A stretch of 64,000 bases of DNA from JAFMDF01 sp965222705 (GCA_965222705.1 CBDCUO010000008.1:82505-146504), one strand, 5' to 3'; counted from the first letter of the stretch, positions 1-9,383 are shown. The notes: a model not told the origin generated them from the letters alone. Made by a program: numbers and translations.

Positions 1-229
1 GACTTAGAACAACGTATCCATCTGGGTTTCCGCCAGTGCTGTTGTATGTAGCATTTCCATTCAACGTCCAAGGATTTTCGGTCGAGGTAAAAGTACCATT
101 GCTAAGGATTCCAGAAGAATTAACCGTAGGTCGCATGGAATAGTAACAAGCAGAATCTATATGGGCATAAATGTCGGCATATACAGGATGACCATCTGTT
201 GTCGCATCAAACCAAGTGGACATCCAAAA
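1..229 (-). CDS. Distal fragment of a secreted multidomain protein (frameshifted, open at window edge)
   Basis: This is the continuation, in a different frame, of the damaged exported protein that starts near 1452. Reading the minus strand from about 229 gives an uninterrupted frame to the window edge, with WMSTWFDATTDGHPVYADI followed by a stretch rich in N, T, S and G typical of secreted beta-sandwich modules. It joins the frame above it if one T is added to a run of four T (AAAA on the plus strand, about 226-229). The C-terminus lies outside the window. No catalytic motif is visible. It may be a real decayed gene or a sequencing under-call. Confidence 0.5.
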
Positions 230-621
230 CCACAGGACTGTGAGTTTCCTCCTGAACCAATCTGAAAACGGTAGCCACTCCAAGGGGCATTAATAGTTAC
301 TGTCCGTCCAGCATTACAGCCTATACCTGTCAGCGTACCTGTTACATCCCAATAATCCAAGTTCTGAAAAGCATTTGGACAGCCGGCATTTACTTCATAG
401 CTGCCGCCAAATTGCGCCCAGGACTGCATATCCGATAAGGTCAAGTCCACAGACCAACCATCCTGGGGCCCACAAGGTGAACCGTTGCTGGCATGCCAAT
501 CCGCATCCCTCCCCCGGATAATATTTCCTTTGACACCAAGCGTGCCGTCGCCATTGTCGCAAAGCATCAGGTCGGCGTTGTCATAGTCCATCCAATTGGC
601 ATCAGTGCCCGAGTCATCCAT
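157..621 (-). CDS. Middle fragment of the same secreted multidomain protein
   Basis: The fragment is in the same frame as the upstream piece (658-1452), separated from it only by one TAA codon and 12 sense codons. It is rich in D, G, N, W and C (motifs ANWMDYDN, CDNGDGTLGVKG) and ends in a short nonsense tail after SCGFG, where the frame shifts into the piece that runs off the window. It has no signal peptide of its own, so an independent gene starting at ATG 621 is unlikely. The composition suggests an extracellular adhesive or carbohydrate-binding module. I do not recognise the exact family. Confidence 0.5.
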   Translation of the reverse strand: MDDSGTDANWMDYDNADLMLCDNGDGTLGVKGNIIRGRDADWHASNGSPCGPQDGWSVDLTLSDMQSWAQFGGSYEVNAGCPNAFQNLDYWDVTGTLTGIGCNAGRTVTINAPWSGYRFQIGSGGNSQSCGFGCPLGLMRQQMVILYMPTFMPI

Positions 622-657
622 GGCCCAGATGTATTTATCAAAACTAGCCGCCGTAGG

Positions 658-1452
658 TTACAACTTGTATTGGGGCAGGTTGGAGCCATCTATTGCCCAA
701 TTCTCCAGACAAAAACCATCAAAATAGGCATTGCCAACTCCCGTAGTGTTCCAGCCAATGGCCTGCACCCAAGCTGTATTTGCCGGGGCCACCAATTCAA
801 CGTAGTATGGTTCAGCAACAATGTCTGACGTAACATTTGCATAAACATCGCTCAAAGTGTTCCACGAAGCATCGAAAAATTTTATCCCGACCACAGGTGC
901 TGCCGTCCCACTCTTTTTAGCAAAAACACTCAATGAGAAAGTATTACCCACTGTAGTTGCAATGTTTTGGGAAACCCCTCCATTAGAAGTGGTATGCACC
1001 ACCGCTTGAGTGCCGAAATAGGCATCAGATGTAATCGTTGTAGTGCCTGTAATTCCCCATCCCGTTGTACCGGATTCGAAGTCCGGATTGCTCAGTAAAC
1101 CACTTACACAGGAGAAGGTATTCGTAGCACTCAGAAATATCTCTTCACCGTCAAAAGCTTCCACAGAAGAGCTTTTAGAAATAGGCTGAAAAAGGTAAAG
1201 TTGTTGTTTTAAAAGCCGAAACTGTTTGGCATAAAAAGAGTTTTCATCGTAGGCGAGGTTGCCTTTCGCCAGAAGAAAAGTAGAAAATAGAAAAAACAGT
1301 AATAGGGAGAAGGTTTTTTGTGAAAAAGAGAAAGTTTGGTTAAAAACGAGTGAAAAGCAATTGTCCAAAGTATCCTGATAAGTAGTTTTTACATCTTTTC
1401 TTTTATAGAATAATGCAACTATCCATGCTCGTTTGTAAGAGTTTGGGCGCAT
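658..1452 (-). CDS. N-terminal fragment of a secreted protein with a CBM-like module
   Basis: The N-terminus carries a hydrophobic export segment (FSLLLFFLFSTFLLAKG) at about residues 48-64. This is late for a signal peptide, so the true start may be an internal TTG just before it rather than ATG 1452. Residues about 115-250 form a CenC/CBM4-9-like galactose-binding fold: NPDFESGTTGWGITG start, VSQNI, and the closing AYFDGFCLEN. The frame then hits TAA at 658-660, but the same frame continues with sensible protein. The gene as written is therefore broken. A CAA to TAA change would explain it. Function is inferred only as a surface or secreted binding protein. Confidence 0.55.
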   Translation of the reverse strand: MRPNSYKRAWIVALFYKRKDVKTTYQDTLDNCFSLVFNQTFSFSQKTFSLLLFFLFSTFLLAKGNLAYDENSFYAKQFRLLKQQLYLFQPISKSSSVEAFDGEEIFLSATNTFSCVSGLLSNPDFESGTTGWGITGTTTITSDAYFGTQAVVHTTSNGGVSQNIATTVGNTFSLSVFAKKSGTAAPVVGIKFFDASWNTLSDVYANVTSDIVAEPYYVELVAPANTAWVQAIGWNTTGVGNAYFDGFCLENWAIDGSNLPQYKL

Positions 1453-2192
1453 ATACCTCTTGAGTTGTGTAAGTTTAAAAATGTTTGTTAGGAGGGGATT
1501 GTCCTTATCTTTAACGAATAAATCCTTTGCCAGAAAAGGGCAAAAAAGAGAAATAAAAAAAGCTGTGAGGGAATTTTTAAGGGGATTGAACTAGATATAA
1601 AACAAAAATTATGCCGCATTAAAGTCACGTGTTAAAAACGGCCTTTGAAGGATGATTTCTGGTGTTTTTAAGAGCTAAAATTGCGAGATTGTATAATTGA
1701 CTATGCACATTGTCAATCAGACAACCTATACAATTATTTTATCCCGTTTGCAGTATAGTACAAATGGCACTTTGGAGAGCATTAAATTTTAAACTATATG
1801 CAACAAAAAGCTGCTTTTTGGATAAAACTTTATTGCCTTACTAAAAAACAATACCTGTCGTTTAAAGAATGGCAGTAAGGAGATTAAGATAAACGATTGG
1901 GCTTTGGAGATGGGTAAAAACTTGCAATTTTGTCATAAACTAAGCCAAATAAAAACAATTTTATAGTAGGAAATTAGCTATTTTTGATACTAAAAAAAAT
2001 TATATCAATTCTAGGTTAACCCGATGAGCATATTTGTTATGAAATTCATTCCATTTTTACAAATAAAATGAGTTAATTCAACTCATTTTAGTAAATAGCT
2101 TGAGTTAAAAAAATATGTAAATAACCTAAAATCAAATGCACAATCTCATTCAGTTGCTAGTCTTTAAAAAATCACTACATTTAAGTTAAAAT
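1453..2192. other. AT-rich intergenic region, 740 bp
   Basis: The region separates divergently transcribed genes (the damaged exported protein on the minus strand and the M36 peptidase on the plus strand). I see no ORF worth calling. It contains one perfect inverted repeat at 2065-2089. A near match to the -7 promoter box, TACATTTA at 2176-2183, sits just before the peptidase start, with one mismatch to TAnnTTTG. Confidence 0.6.
2065..2089. repeat. Perfect 10-bp inverted repeat
   Basis: The arms AAAATGAGTT and AACTCATTTT are separated by a 5-nt loop (AATTC). No T-run follows on the plus strand, so it is not a typical terminator for either neighbour. It lies about 100 bp before the M36 peptidase start and could be an operator or an mRNA hairpin. 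Confidence 0.5.
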
Positions 2193-5100
2193 ATGAAAGC
2201 GTTTTATTTATTACTTGTAAACCTTCTCGTTGTTACTTCTATTTTTGCACAGAATAAAAAAGAAACAGCCATAATTGAAAAATATATTCAAGAGAATATG
2301 GCTGAATGGAAATTGACAGCAGCAGATATTGCTGATTTAAAAGTGGATTATGCATATCAAAGTGACCATAATGGTCTTACCCACATTTACCTTAAACAGC
2401 AATACGAGGGCATAGAAATTTTTAATGCAGTCAGCACTATTAATGTGCTGCCCAGCGGAAAAGTATTATACGCCGCTAATCGGTTTTATTCAAATATTGA
2501 AAACGCCATCAATGCCACGCAGCCAACCCTAAGCCCTGAAGAAGCCATTTGGGCGGCAGCCAATCACCTTTCTATAAAAACAACAGCCGATTTAAAGCAT
2601 AAAGAAATCGCAGGCAATCAATTTATTTTCAAAAAAAACAATATTTCCAAATCACCCATAAAAGTTCAGTTGGTTTATCAACCGATGGCTAAGGATAAAT
2701 TATACCTCGCCTGGCAATTGGCGATTAACAGCATGACCTCCACCAACTACTGGAATCTTAGAATAGATGCCTTGACGGGAGAACTATTAGACAAAAATAA
2801 CTGGGCGACCCATTGTTCTTTTGGAACACATCAATCTACCAACAATTGTGGTTTTTTGGAAAAAACAAATAATACGCATTTTGAAAAAACAAATTCAAAA
2901 AATCGGTTCAAACCTGAAAATACCGGAGATACTTATCGCGTATTTGCGGTTCCTGTAGAAAGCCCTGCTCATGGGGACAGGTCATTGGTGGTTGATCCGG
3001 CTGATCCGGTCGCTTCTCCTTTTGGCTGGCATGATACAGACGGAGTTAAAGGAGCAGAATACACCATTACGAGAGGTAATAATGTCCATGCCTATGCGGA
3101 CCCAAACGACCTGAATCGCTCCAATTTGGATGAACCAAATGGAGGAGAGGAACTCCATTTCGACTTTCCTTTTGATCCCGATAAAGAACCACTAGACAAT
3201 CAAGATGCTGCGGTCACGCAATTATTTTACATGAATAATGTTATGCACGATTTTTCTTTTAGATATGGCTTTGATGAAAAAGCGGGCAATTTTCAGGAGA
3301 AAAATTATATAGAGCCTGTTGGAGCAGGAGATTATGTAGAAGCAGAAGCCCTGGATAATGCCAATGGAGGGGCTACAGATAACGCTTCTTTTGGCACACC
3401 AGAAGATGGAGGAAATGGCAGTATGTCCATGTTTGTTTGGAGTAGAGGAGGGGGAAAACTGCTTCATGTGACCGCCCCAGTAGGCATTGCAGGAGATTAT
3501 GATGTTACCAATGCTAGCTTTGGCCCAAGAGTGGAAGATATGCCGATCATTGGAGGAACAATAGTGGTAGCCAATGATGGAGATAATAATGCGCCTACTT
3601 TGGCTTGCAATCCTATTGAAAATGCAGAGGAAATAGATGGGAATATTGCGTTGATTGATCGGGGGCAGTGTGACTTTGTGGATAAAATTAGAAATGCACA
3701 GGCAGCTGGAGCCATTGCTGCTCTTGTATGCAATTTTGAAAATTCTCTCGTAACGATGGGGACTCCCTCTGGGGATGCGGCTAATGATATTACGATTCCC
3801 GCTGTTTTTATGCGATCGGGAGATTGCGTCCTCTTAAAGCAGTTTATTAATGAGGGGCTGGTCATTGATCTGGAACTAGCAGAAGCTGATAAAACCGGCC
3901 CGGACCAACTAGATGGCGATTTGGACAACGGGATCATTGCCCACGAATACGCGCATGGTATTTCTATCCGCTTGACGGGCGGAAGGTTCAATTCCAATTG
4001 TTTGAACAATAGAGAGCAAATGGGAGAGGGCTGGAGCGACTTTTTTACTTTGATTACAAGCGTTGAGCCTGGAGATAAAGGAACAGATAAAAGGGGCATA
4101 GGAACCTATGTGCTTCGGCAAGGCAATGATGGCGTGGGGATTCGAAGATTTCCCTATTCTACAGACAAAACTATCAACCCTTTAACTTATAAAAATTCGG
4201 TTGCTACAACTACAGAACATTCCCTAGGAGAAGTGTGGGTGGCTGCGCTTTGGGATTTGTATTGGGCCATGTCTGACGAATACGGTTGGGATCCTGATTT
4301 GTATAATGGAACTGGAGGCAATAATCGAGCGATCCAGTTGGTCATGGACGGGATGAAAATCCAAGCTTGCAATCCTGGATTTCTGGACGGTCGAGATGCA
4401 ATACTGGCAGCGGATCAAGCGAATTATGGAGGTGCTAACCAATGTCTGATCTGGGAAATCTTTGCTAAAAGAGGCATGGGCTTTAGTGCTAGTCAGGGGG
4501 ATAATGATGATCATAATGACTTGATCGAAGGCTATGATGTGCTACCTGAATGTATTAAAACGATAAAAATTGAAAAAGCGGTTACCCCCAGCATTAATGC
4601 CGGAGAAGAAATAGCAGTTACCTTAACCATTACCAATCATAAGGAAGAGATGGCCACTAACCTAGTCGTCACTGATGAGTTGGCACCGGGGACAACTTAT
4701 AGAAATGGCTCTTCCAACCTAACCGCTAGTGCGCAGGGAAATCAAGTGCAGTTTGAAATACCCCAACTAGCAAATGGAGCCACTACCACGATTACCTATA
4801 CCGTAGAAACAGCTCCTGATAAGGTGTCTTCTCGTCAATTTCTGGATGACAGCGAAAATGGAGATGACTTTTGGCTGCCTATTAACCTAGATGAGGAAAC
4901 GTCCAATATCTGGGATCTACAAGACGCCATTTCCAACAGTGGCGAATTTGCCTGGCACGTTTCCAACCCACCTACTAGTAGTCAGCAATTTTTGCAACTG
5001 GATGAAGAGATTACCGTGACGGGTAATTCGCCTGCACTTCGGTTTTATCATTGGCATGATACAGACCCGGGTACAGATGGCGGTATTGTAGAAATCTCTA

Positions 5101-5759
5101 CAGATGGTGGCTCTACCTGGCAGGATTTAGCTCCTCATTTTATTAGAAATACTTATACGGGTCAAATTGCTTATACAGCTTTTGCTATCCCTGACCGAAA
5201 GGCCTTTTGGGGAAATAGTGAAGGATTCATCCCGAGTTATGTTGATTTGCGTTCTTTTTTGGGTGAAACGATCATTATTCGTTTTCGCTTCGGTTCAAAT
5301 GAAGATGCTGCGGGAGAAGCTTCTAATTATAATGGCTGGTTTATAGATGATGTAGAGTTCTTAGATCTAATTGCATACCAAAGCCCTGCTTGCCTTACTT
5401 CTGCTGGGGGCGATAATGTTTGTGTCATAGCTCCTGAAGGAGGAACAATCGTAGAAGTAGGCGAACTGAGTACCCACATTAACGATCTAGAAGATGCTGG
5501 ATTGCACTTTGCCGTTTTCCCAAACCCTGCTCAAGCCTATCTCAATATTAGCTTAAGTAACGAAAAGCCGGTGAATGGTGCCGTAAGTTTATTCAATGTC
5601 AACGGACAAGAACTATTGCAACGAGCAGTCAATATAGACCGACATACGCAGTTCATTCCTTTTAATGTATCTGGTTTTCCTGGTGGCTTTTATTTTGTAA
5701 AAGTCATAACAAAGGAGGGGATTGCAGTGAGGAAGGTAGCATTAGAAATGGCTCATTAA
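2193..5759 (+). CDS. T9SS-secreted M36 (fungalysin-type) zinc metallopeptidase
   Basis: This is an extracellular zinc endopeptidase of 1188 aa. The signal peptide ends near FAQ (residue 20). An FTP-like propeptide follows (about 30-200). The catalytic M36 domain (about 250-790) has the zinc motif HEYAH near residue 584 and the third ligand glutamate in GEGWSDFF near 611. A protease-associated (PA) domain appears inserted before the catalytic motif (about 430-560). After the catalytic domain come a DUF11-like conserved-repeat domain (ITNHKEEMATNLVVTDEL), a jelly-roll region with YNGWFIDDVEFLD, and a C-terminal T9SS type A sorting domain beginning at VFPNPAQAYLNIS. The gene is intact and monocistronic. 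The likely role is protein degradation outside the cell or on the surface. Confidence 0.93.
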   Translation: MKAFYLLLVNLLVVTSIFAQNKKETAIIEKYIQENMAEWKLTAADIADLKVDYAYQSDHNGLTHIYLKQQYEGIEIFNAVSTINVLPSGKVLYAANRFYSNIENAINATQPTLSPEEAIWAAANHLSIKTTADLKHKEIAGNQFIFKKNNISKSPIKVQLVYQPMAKDKLYLAWQLAINSMTSTNYWNLRIDALTGELLDKNNWATHCSFGTHQSTNNCGFLEKTNNTHFEKTNSKNRFKPENTGDTYRVFAVPVESPAHGDRSLVVDPADPVASPFGWHDTDGVKGAEYTITRGNNVHAYADPNDLNRSNLDEPNGGEELHFDFPFDPDKEPLDNQDAAVTQLFYMNNVMHDFSFRYGFDEKAGNFQEKNYIEPVGAGDYVEAEALDNANGGATDNASFGTPEDGGNGSMSMFVWSRGGGKLLHVTAPVGIAGDYDVTNASFGPRVEDMPIIGGTIVVANDGDNNAPTLACNPIENAEEIDGNIALIDRGQCDFVDKIRNAQAAGAIAALVCNFENSLVTMGTPSGDAANDITIPAVFMRSGDCVLLKQFINEGLVIDLELAEADKTGPDQLDGDLDNGIIAHEYAHGISIRLTGGRFNSNCLNNREQMGEGWSDFFTLITSVEPGDKGTDKRGIGTYVLRQGNDGVGIRRFPYSTDKTINPLTYKNSVATTTEHSLGEVWVAALWDLYWAMSDEYGWDPDLYNGTGGNNRAIQLVMDGMKIQACNPGFLDGRDAILAADQANYGGANQCLIWEIFAKRGMGFSASQGDNDDHNDLIEGYDVLPECIKTIKIEKAVTPSINAGEEIAVTLTITNHKEEMATNLVVTDELAPGTTYRNGSSNLTASAQGNQVQFEIPQLANGATTTITYTVETAPDKVSSRQFLDDSENGDDFWLPINLDEETSNIWDLQDAISNSGEFAWHVSNPPTSSQQFLQLDEEITVTGNSPALRFYHWHDTDPGTDGGIVEISTDGGSTWQDLAPHFIRNTYTGQIAYTAFAIPDRKAFWGNSEGFIPSYVDLRSFLGETIIIRFRFGSNEDAAGEASNYNGWFIDDVEFLDLIAYQSPACLTSAGGDNVCVIAPEGGTIVEVGELSTHINDLEDAGLHFAVFPNPAQAYLNISLSNEKPVNGAVSLFNVNGQELLQRAVNIDRHTQFIPFNVSGFPGGFYFVKVITKEGIAVRKVALEMAH

Positions 5760-5788
5760 TTTAGTTGTCCATAAGTATATAAAAATTT

Positions 5789-6268
5789 TTATTTTTCTTT
5801 AAAAAATTCATCTAAGACTTTCCAAATAGCATCGGATTCGAAGCCTTTTCGCACTGCATATCGGGCGAGTTTATTCTTAAGTTGGAATTCATTTGTTTCT
5901 TTTTCAACCCTTTTCCTCTTTTCGATTATTTCTTCCAAACCTTTTATATAGCCTTCCTCCTCTATTTCTTTCATAGCTTTTCCAATGCAATAATTAGAAA
6001 TTGCTCGTTTTTTGAGTTCCCGTTTGATTTTGGTTTTTCCCCATCTTTTTATTCTAAATTTTCCTCTGGCAAAAGAACGGGCGAAGCGTTCTTCGTTCAA
6101 AAAATTCTCATTGATTAGTTCAGCAATGATCTCCTCCAAATCATCTCCATAAATCTTTAAAGCCAATAATTTGCTTCGTACTTCTTGATGGCAGCGATCT
6201 TGATAAGCGCAATACTTTTGTAGCTTTTTTAGAGCAATCTCTTTCTCTGTTAGTACTTTTTTACCCAA
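5789..6268 (-). CDS. recX: RecX family regulatory protein
   Basis: RecX binds and modulates RecA filaments. The 159-aa product is helical and highly basic and acidic, with the repeated three-helix modules of the family: an N-terminal module around KKLQKYCAYQDRCHQEVRSK, then LINENFLNEERFARSFARGK and RWGKTKIKRELKKRAIS. The length matches the family. recA is not in the window. It converges with the M36 peptidase (30 bp apart). Confidence 0.92.
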   Translation of the reverse strand: MGKKVLTEKEIALKKLQKYCAYQDRCHQEVRSKLLALKIYGDDLEEIIAELINENFLNEERFARSFARGKFRIKRWGKTKIKRELKKRAISNYCIGKAMKEIEEEGYIKGLEEIIEKRKRVEKETNEFQLKNKLARYAVRKGFESDAIWKVLDEFFKEK

Positions 6269-6292
6269 GCCTTATAATTTTTGATTATTACT

Positions 6293-6300
6293 TACTTTTG
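6293..6300 (+). promoter_or_regulatory. -7 promoter box TACTTTTG
   Basis: This is an exact TAnnTTTG match in the recX-mscS divergent gap, 163 nt upstream of the MscS start, and would give a long leader. The distance makes the assignment uncertain. Confidence 0.35.
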
Positions 6301-6463
6301 CAATTTTCTTTCACTTTGGTTATTTATTTTTCATAAAAAAGAAAGTAAGCATTTCGATATATTAAAGTTAAAAAAATCTTAAAAAAGATGTGGCTTTGAA
6401 TCAAAAGACCCGTCAATATGGCGTAAATTATTTTTTTAATACAAAAGTAAAACTAACTAAAAG

Positions 6464-7279
6464 ATGGACAATTTGTTGGATATGTCAACGCTTTCACAGC
6501 AATTTACTGCTTATGCCCCAAAAGTACTGGGAGCTATATTAACCCTAATAATAGGATTTTGGATCGCCGGAATCTTGACGAGAGCAATCAAACGCTTGAT
6601 GTCGAGAAGTGGTGTAGATGCTACTGTTCGGCCTTTCCTAGCCTCTTTAGTAAGCGTGGGCCTTAAAATCATGGTTTTGCTGGCAGTGGCCAAAATGTTT
6701 GGGATTGAAACAACTTCCTTTGTTGCCATTTTTGGAGCACTTGCCTTTGCTATTGGCATGGCATTACAGGGAAGTTTGGGGCACTTTGCTAGCGGCGTAT
6801 TATTATTGACTTTCAAACCCTATAAAGTAGGAGATCTGGTGGAAATTGGAGGCGGAAATACCGGAACAGTCGAAGAAATCCAGGTGTTTAATACTATATT
6901 AAAAACGCTAGATAATAAGAGGGTGATTGTGCCCAATGGTATAGTAACCAGTAATGTAATGACTAATATTTCTGGGCAAGGGCTAATCGGCGTGGAATTG
7001 ACCTATGGTATTGGATATGAGGATGATATTGATAAAGCCAGAGAAATTATTCTTCGAGTGGGTAAAGAATGCCCCTATATTTTAGATGAACCCAAGCAAG
7101 CAGTGGTGGTAGCTGAACTGGCAGACAGTTCTGTTAATCTCGCTACACGGCCTTTTGTAAAAAGTGAAAACTATTGGGATGCTTATTTTTATATGCAAGA
7201 AAATGTGAAAAAGGCATTTGATAGGGCAGGCATCAGCATCCCATTTCCTCAAATGGATGTACATTCCTCTGCTTCTTAA
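6464..7279 (+). CDS. MscS family small-conductance mechanosensitive channel
   Basis: This inner-membrane channel opens on hypo-osmotic shock. The 271-aa protein has three TM segments: about 18-36, 60-80, and the pore helix TM3, rich in Gly and Ala (FGALAFAIGMALQGSLGHFASG, about 88-110). A cytoplasmic beta domain (KPYKVGDLVEIGG, TGTVEEIQVFNT, RVIVPNG) and the alpha/beta cage follow. The length is typical of the minimal MscS. A terminator follows at once, so it is probably a single-gene unit. Confidence 0.95.
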   Translation: MDNLLDMSTLSQQFTAYAPKVLGAILTLIIGFWIAGILTRAIKRLMSRSGVDATVRPFLASLVSVGLKIMVLLAVAKMFGIETTSFVAIFGALAFAIGMALQGSLGHFASGVLLLTFKPYKVGDLVEIGGGNTGTVEEIQVFNTILKTLDNKRVIVPNGIVTSNVMTNISGQGLIGVELTYGIGYEDDIDKAREIILRVGKECPYILDEPKQAVVVAELADSSVNLATRPFVKSENYWDAYFYMQENVKKAFDRAGISIPFPQMDVHSSAS

Positions 7280-7306
7280 ATTAACCTGTTTGAAAAATAC
7301 TAAAAC

Positions 7307-7337
7307 GGGCAACTGCGAAGCGGTTGCCTGTCTTTTT
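7307..7337 (+). terminator. Rho-independent terminator after mscS
   Basis: The stem GGCAACTGC / GCGGTTGCC (one G-T pair) has a GAA loop and is followed by TGTCTTTTT. It sits between two converging genes and overlaps the last base pair of the DUF6427 gene. Confidence 0.75.
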
Positions 7338-8352
7338 ATAAGGAAAACACATTAAACTGAAAGAGTATAATGCCCAGAAATAAAAATAAGTGGATAAACT
7401 CTGCAGCAGTTTTAGACATGGATAAAAACCTCGCAGCCAATAAAATGGAAAGTGGCATAGCAATGATCAAAAAGTGATTAATTTGAATATTGTCTTGTAT
7501 AAAAAAAGTAATGCCGCTAATAAATAAAGTCAGATAAAAAACATTCAGGTAATTGCGAATTTTTATGGATTTGGTAAAAGAGTAACTATTAAAAATACCT
7601 AATAGGAATAATAGACTGAGCAATATTATTTTGTAATAGGTATTCCATCCCTTTTCAAATCGAAAATCCAAAAAATTAAATTGATTGAAAAAATAATTTT
7701 CCCAATATAAGCCCAACTGATCATTCCAGAAAAAATAGGTGCTGACAAAGAGGAAAGGCAGCACATACCCGCACAAAATCATCAAAACCTCCCTCCCTTT
7801 AAATGCCCGCAATGTAGCCAGACTAATCAAAGCCAATAACAAAAAAAGAAAAAATGCATTATAAAACAAAGCCGCCGAACTTATCCAAAACCCGATATTA
7901 AAAATTATGTCAGCACATTTTGGGTTTTTGTATATTTTCAAAATGTTGGCTACCGCCAGTATCAAAAAGGTATTCGCTAATAAAATGGAAGAGAGGGGAA
8001 GAAAGTCTTGTATCGCACTCACCAAAAGAATGTAAAAAAGCCCAGGGAAAAGGGTTGTTTCTTTAAATATATGATACTTTTTAGCCAATTGATTAATCAT
8101 AATTGCTTGTATGAAAACAATTAGCACTGTAAAAACACCAGCAATTAGATATTGCTCTCCCAGCCAGGTTTTTATACTTAAAGATAAGATACCATTATTC
8201 TCAATATCTGATGAATGGGGGTGTAAAAAAAACGAAACCCTTAATAAAATGGCATAAAAGAGCAGAAAAAAACTGTAAATGATTTGGTTAGTTCTAAATA
8301 AGTGTAGCACAAATGGATAGTTATTTTTTTCAAATTTAATTAAAATTAGCAA
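7336..8352 (-). CDS. DUF6427 family polytopic membrane protein
   Basis: The 338-aa protein has about nine to ten hydrophobic helices and few charged loops (for example YSFFLLFYAILLRVSFFL and ILCGYVLPFLFVSTYFF). It matches the DUF6427 family, which is restricted to Bacteroidota and has no assigned function. The N-terminal LIKFEKNNYP segment looks cytoplasmic. No catalytic motif is visible. The gene lies downstream of rnpA on the same strand but is separated by 265 bp. Confidence 0.8.
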   Translation of the reverse strand: MLILIKFEKNNYPFVLHLFRTNQIIYSFFLLFYAILLRVSFFLHPHSSDIENNGILSLSIKTWLGEQYLIAGVFTVLIVFIQAIMINQLAKKYHIFKETTLFPGLFYILLVSAIQDFLPLSSILLANTFLILAVANILKIYKNPKCADIIFNIGFWISSAALFYNAFFLFLLLALISLATLRAFKGREVLMILCGYVLPFLFVSTYFFWNDQLGLYWENYFFNQFNFLDFRFEKGWNTYYKIILLSLLFLLGIFNSYSFTKSIKIRNYLNVFYLTLFISGITFFIQDNIQINHFLIIAMPLSILLAARFLSMSKTAAEFIHLFLFLGIILFQFNVFSL

Positions 8353-8602
8353 TATTGGCTCTATGGACCAAAATAGAGTCTTATCAACCTATCTGCCCAG
8401 CCCTTCAAAAAGCAACCTCTCGCGGATGGCCTTTTTTGAGAATTTAGAAGGAATGAACATCAAAAAGTATTTTTTTCAAAAAAAAATCAAAGAATGTGTG
8501 GAATACCAATTTTTAAATAGTCTATAGAATAGCGAACTTAGAAATGTATAACCCCTTTTAATTAAATGAGAGAATGTATTCGCGCAAAAGCGCGCGCTCA
8601 AT

Positions 8603-8640
8603 CGAAAGACTCGTCTTTTAGGCGGGTCTTTTCTTTTTTA
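8603..8640 (+). terminator. Terminator-like hairpin overlapping the end of rnpA
   Basis: The stem AAAGACTCG / CGGGTCTTT (one G-T pair) is followed by TCTTTTTT on the plus strand. A second hairpin, CGCGC-AAAA-GCGCG, lies about 20 bp before it. The T-run is on the plus strand although both neighbouring genes are on the minus strand. It may serve rnpA in reverse or mark an unannotated plus-strand transcript. Confidence 0.45.
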
Positions 8641-9019
8641 ATCTTTTTAAAAAAAGGGGGAATATTTTTTTAAGCGCTTTTTCTATTTCTGAGTAGCAGG
8701 GTTCTTTTTTACCTGTATATAAAAACATCAAGCCGTATTGACTCTCTTCTTTTGTCAAGGTAGCATATAGATCCGCTTTCTTTAGTCGGTAAGCTTCTTT
8801 GATGAGTCGCTTAATTCGATTGCGTTGAACGGCTTTTTGAAAAGTTCGTTTAGGAACACTTACTGCAAATTGGGCAGGATATTCGCTTAGAGGTGGAGAA
8901 ATGACTCCCCAAATCAACCTTAAAGGAAATACAGAAATGGATTGCCTTTCCTCAAAAAGTTGCTGAATGATTTTGCGGCTTTTCAGCTTTTCTTTTTTTG
9001 AAAATTTTAAAGAAGGCAC
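8618..9019 (-). CDS. rnpA: Ribonuclease P protein component
   Basis: This is the protein subunit of RNase P, which processes tRNA 5' ends. The 133-aa basic protein starts at GTG (9017-9019). It shows the family pattern: KLKSRKIIQQLF at the N-terminus and the RNR-type signature FQKAVQRNRIKRLIKEAYR near residues 66-84. It lies directly downstream of rpmH, the usual pairing, with a strong hairpin between them. Confidence 0.95.
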   Translation of the reverse strand: MPSLKFSKKEKLKSRKIIQQLFEERQSISVFPLRLIWGVISPPLSEYPAQFAVSVPKRTFQKAVQRNRIKRLIKEAYRLKKADLYATLTKEESQYGLMFLYTGKKEPCYSEIEKALKKIFPLFLKRLKKKRPA

Positions 9020-9069
9020 TAAGGGTATTGATTAAAAATTAGCTATTCCCATATAATTAGACAACCAAC

Positions 9070-9114
9070 AAAAGAATAGCAAGCAATCTCGAATAAATTG
9101 CTTGCTATTCTTTT
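9070..9114 (-). terminator. 18-bp perfect hairpin between rpmH and rnpA
   Basis: The arms AAAAGAATAGCAAGCAAT and ATTGCTTGCTATTCTTTT pair perfectly over 18 bp around a 9-nt loop, and a T-rich tail follows on the minus strand. It lies 28 bp after the rpmH stop and may terminate, attenuate or process the transcript before rnpA. Confidence 0.7.
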
Positions 9115-9141
9115 GAAACTGCTTTATCAGGGAAGAGGAAA

Positions 9142-9297
9142 TTACTTGCCTCTGTTCTCATCAGACACAGTCAGTTTTATACGACCTTTAGCTCGTCGGC
9201 GAGCGATTAATTTCCTGCCGCTCTTGCTGCTCATTCTAGAGCGAAATCCATGCTTGTTGACTCGCTTTCTTCGAGATGGTTGATACGTCCTTTTCAT
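9142..9297 (-). CDS. rpmH: 50S ribosomal protein L34
   Basis: The 51-aa, very basic protein begins MKRTYQPSRRKRVNKHGF and continues RSRMSSKSGRKLIARRRAKG, ending KLTVSDENRGK. This is full length for the Bacteroidota L34 and matches the family throughout. It was found by reading the minus strand upstream of rnpA. The ATG is at 9295-9297. Confidence 0.97.
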   Translation of the reverse strand: MKRTYQPSRRKRVNKHGFRSRMSSKSGRKLIARRRAKGRIKLTVSDENRGK

Positions 9298-9383
9298 CTT
9301 AACGAGGTAGTTGTGTAACTTTTTTAGAAAATGACTGCAAAGTTACGTTTAATTACCTAATTAGGCAATGTTGGTGCATTCTC

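Noticed and set aside
3497..4099. 200-aa minus-strand ORF
   Set aside because: It is antisense to the M36 catalytic domain and has no protein-like features.
8363..8527. 54-codon plus-strand ORF between DUF6427 and rnpA
   Set aside because: There is no promoter box, family match or convincing composition, although a plus-strand terminator-like hairpin lies downstream.
8600..9300. Replication origin near rpmH/rnpA
   Set aside because: No dnaA gene or cluster of DnaA boxes is visible, and the rpmH-rnpA link alone is not evidence in this phylum.
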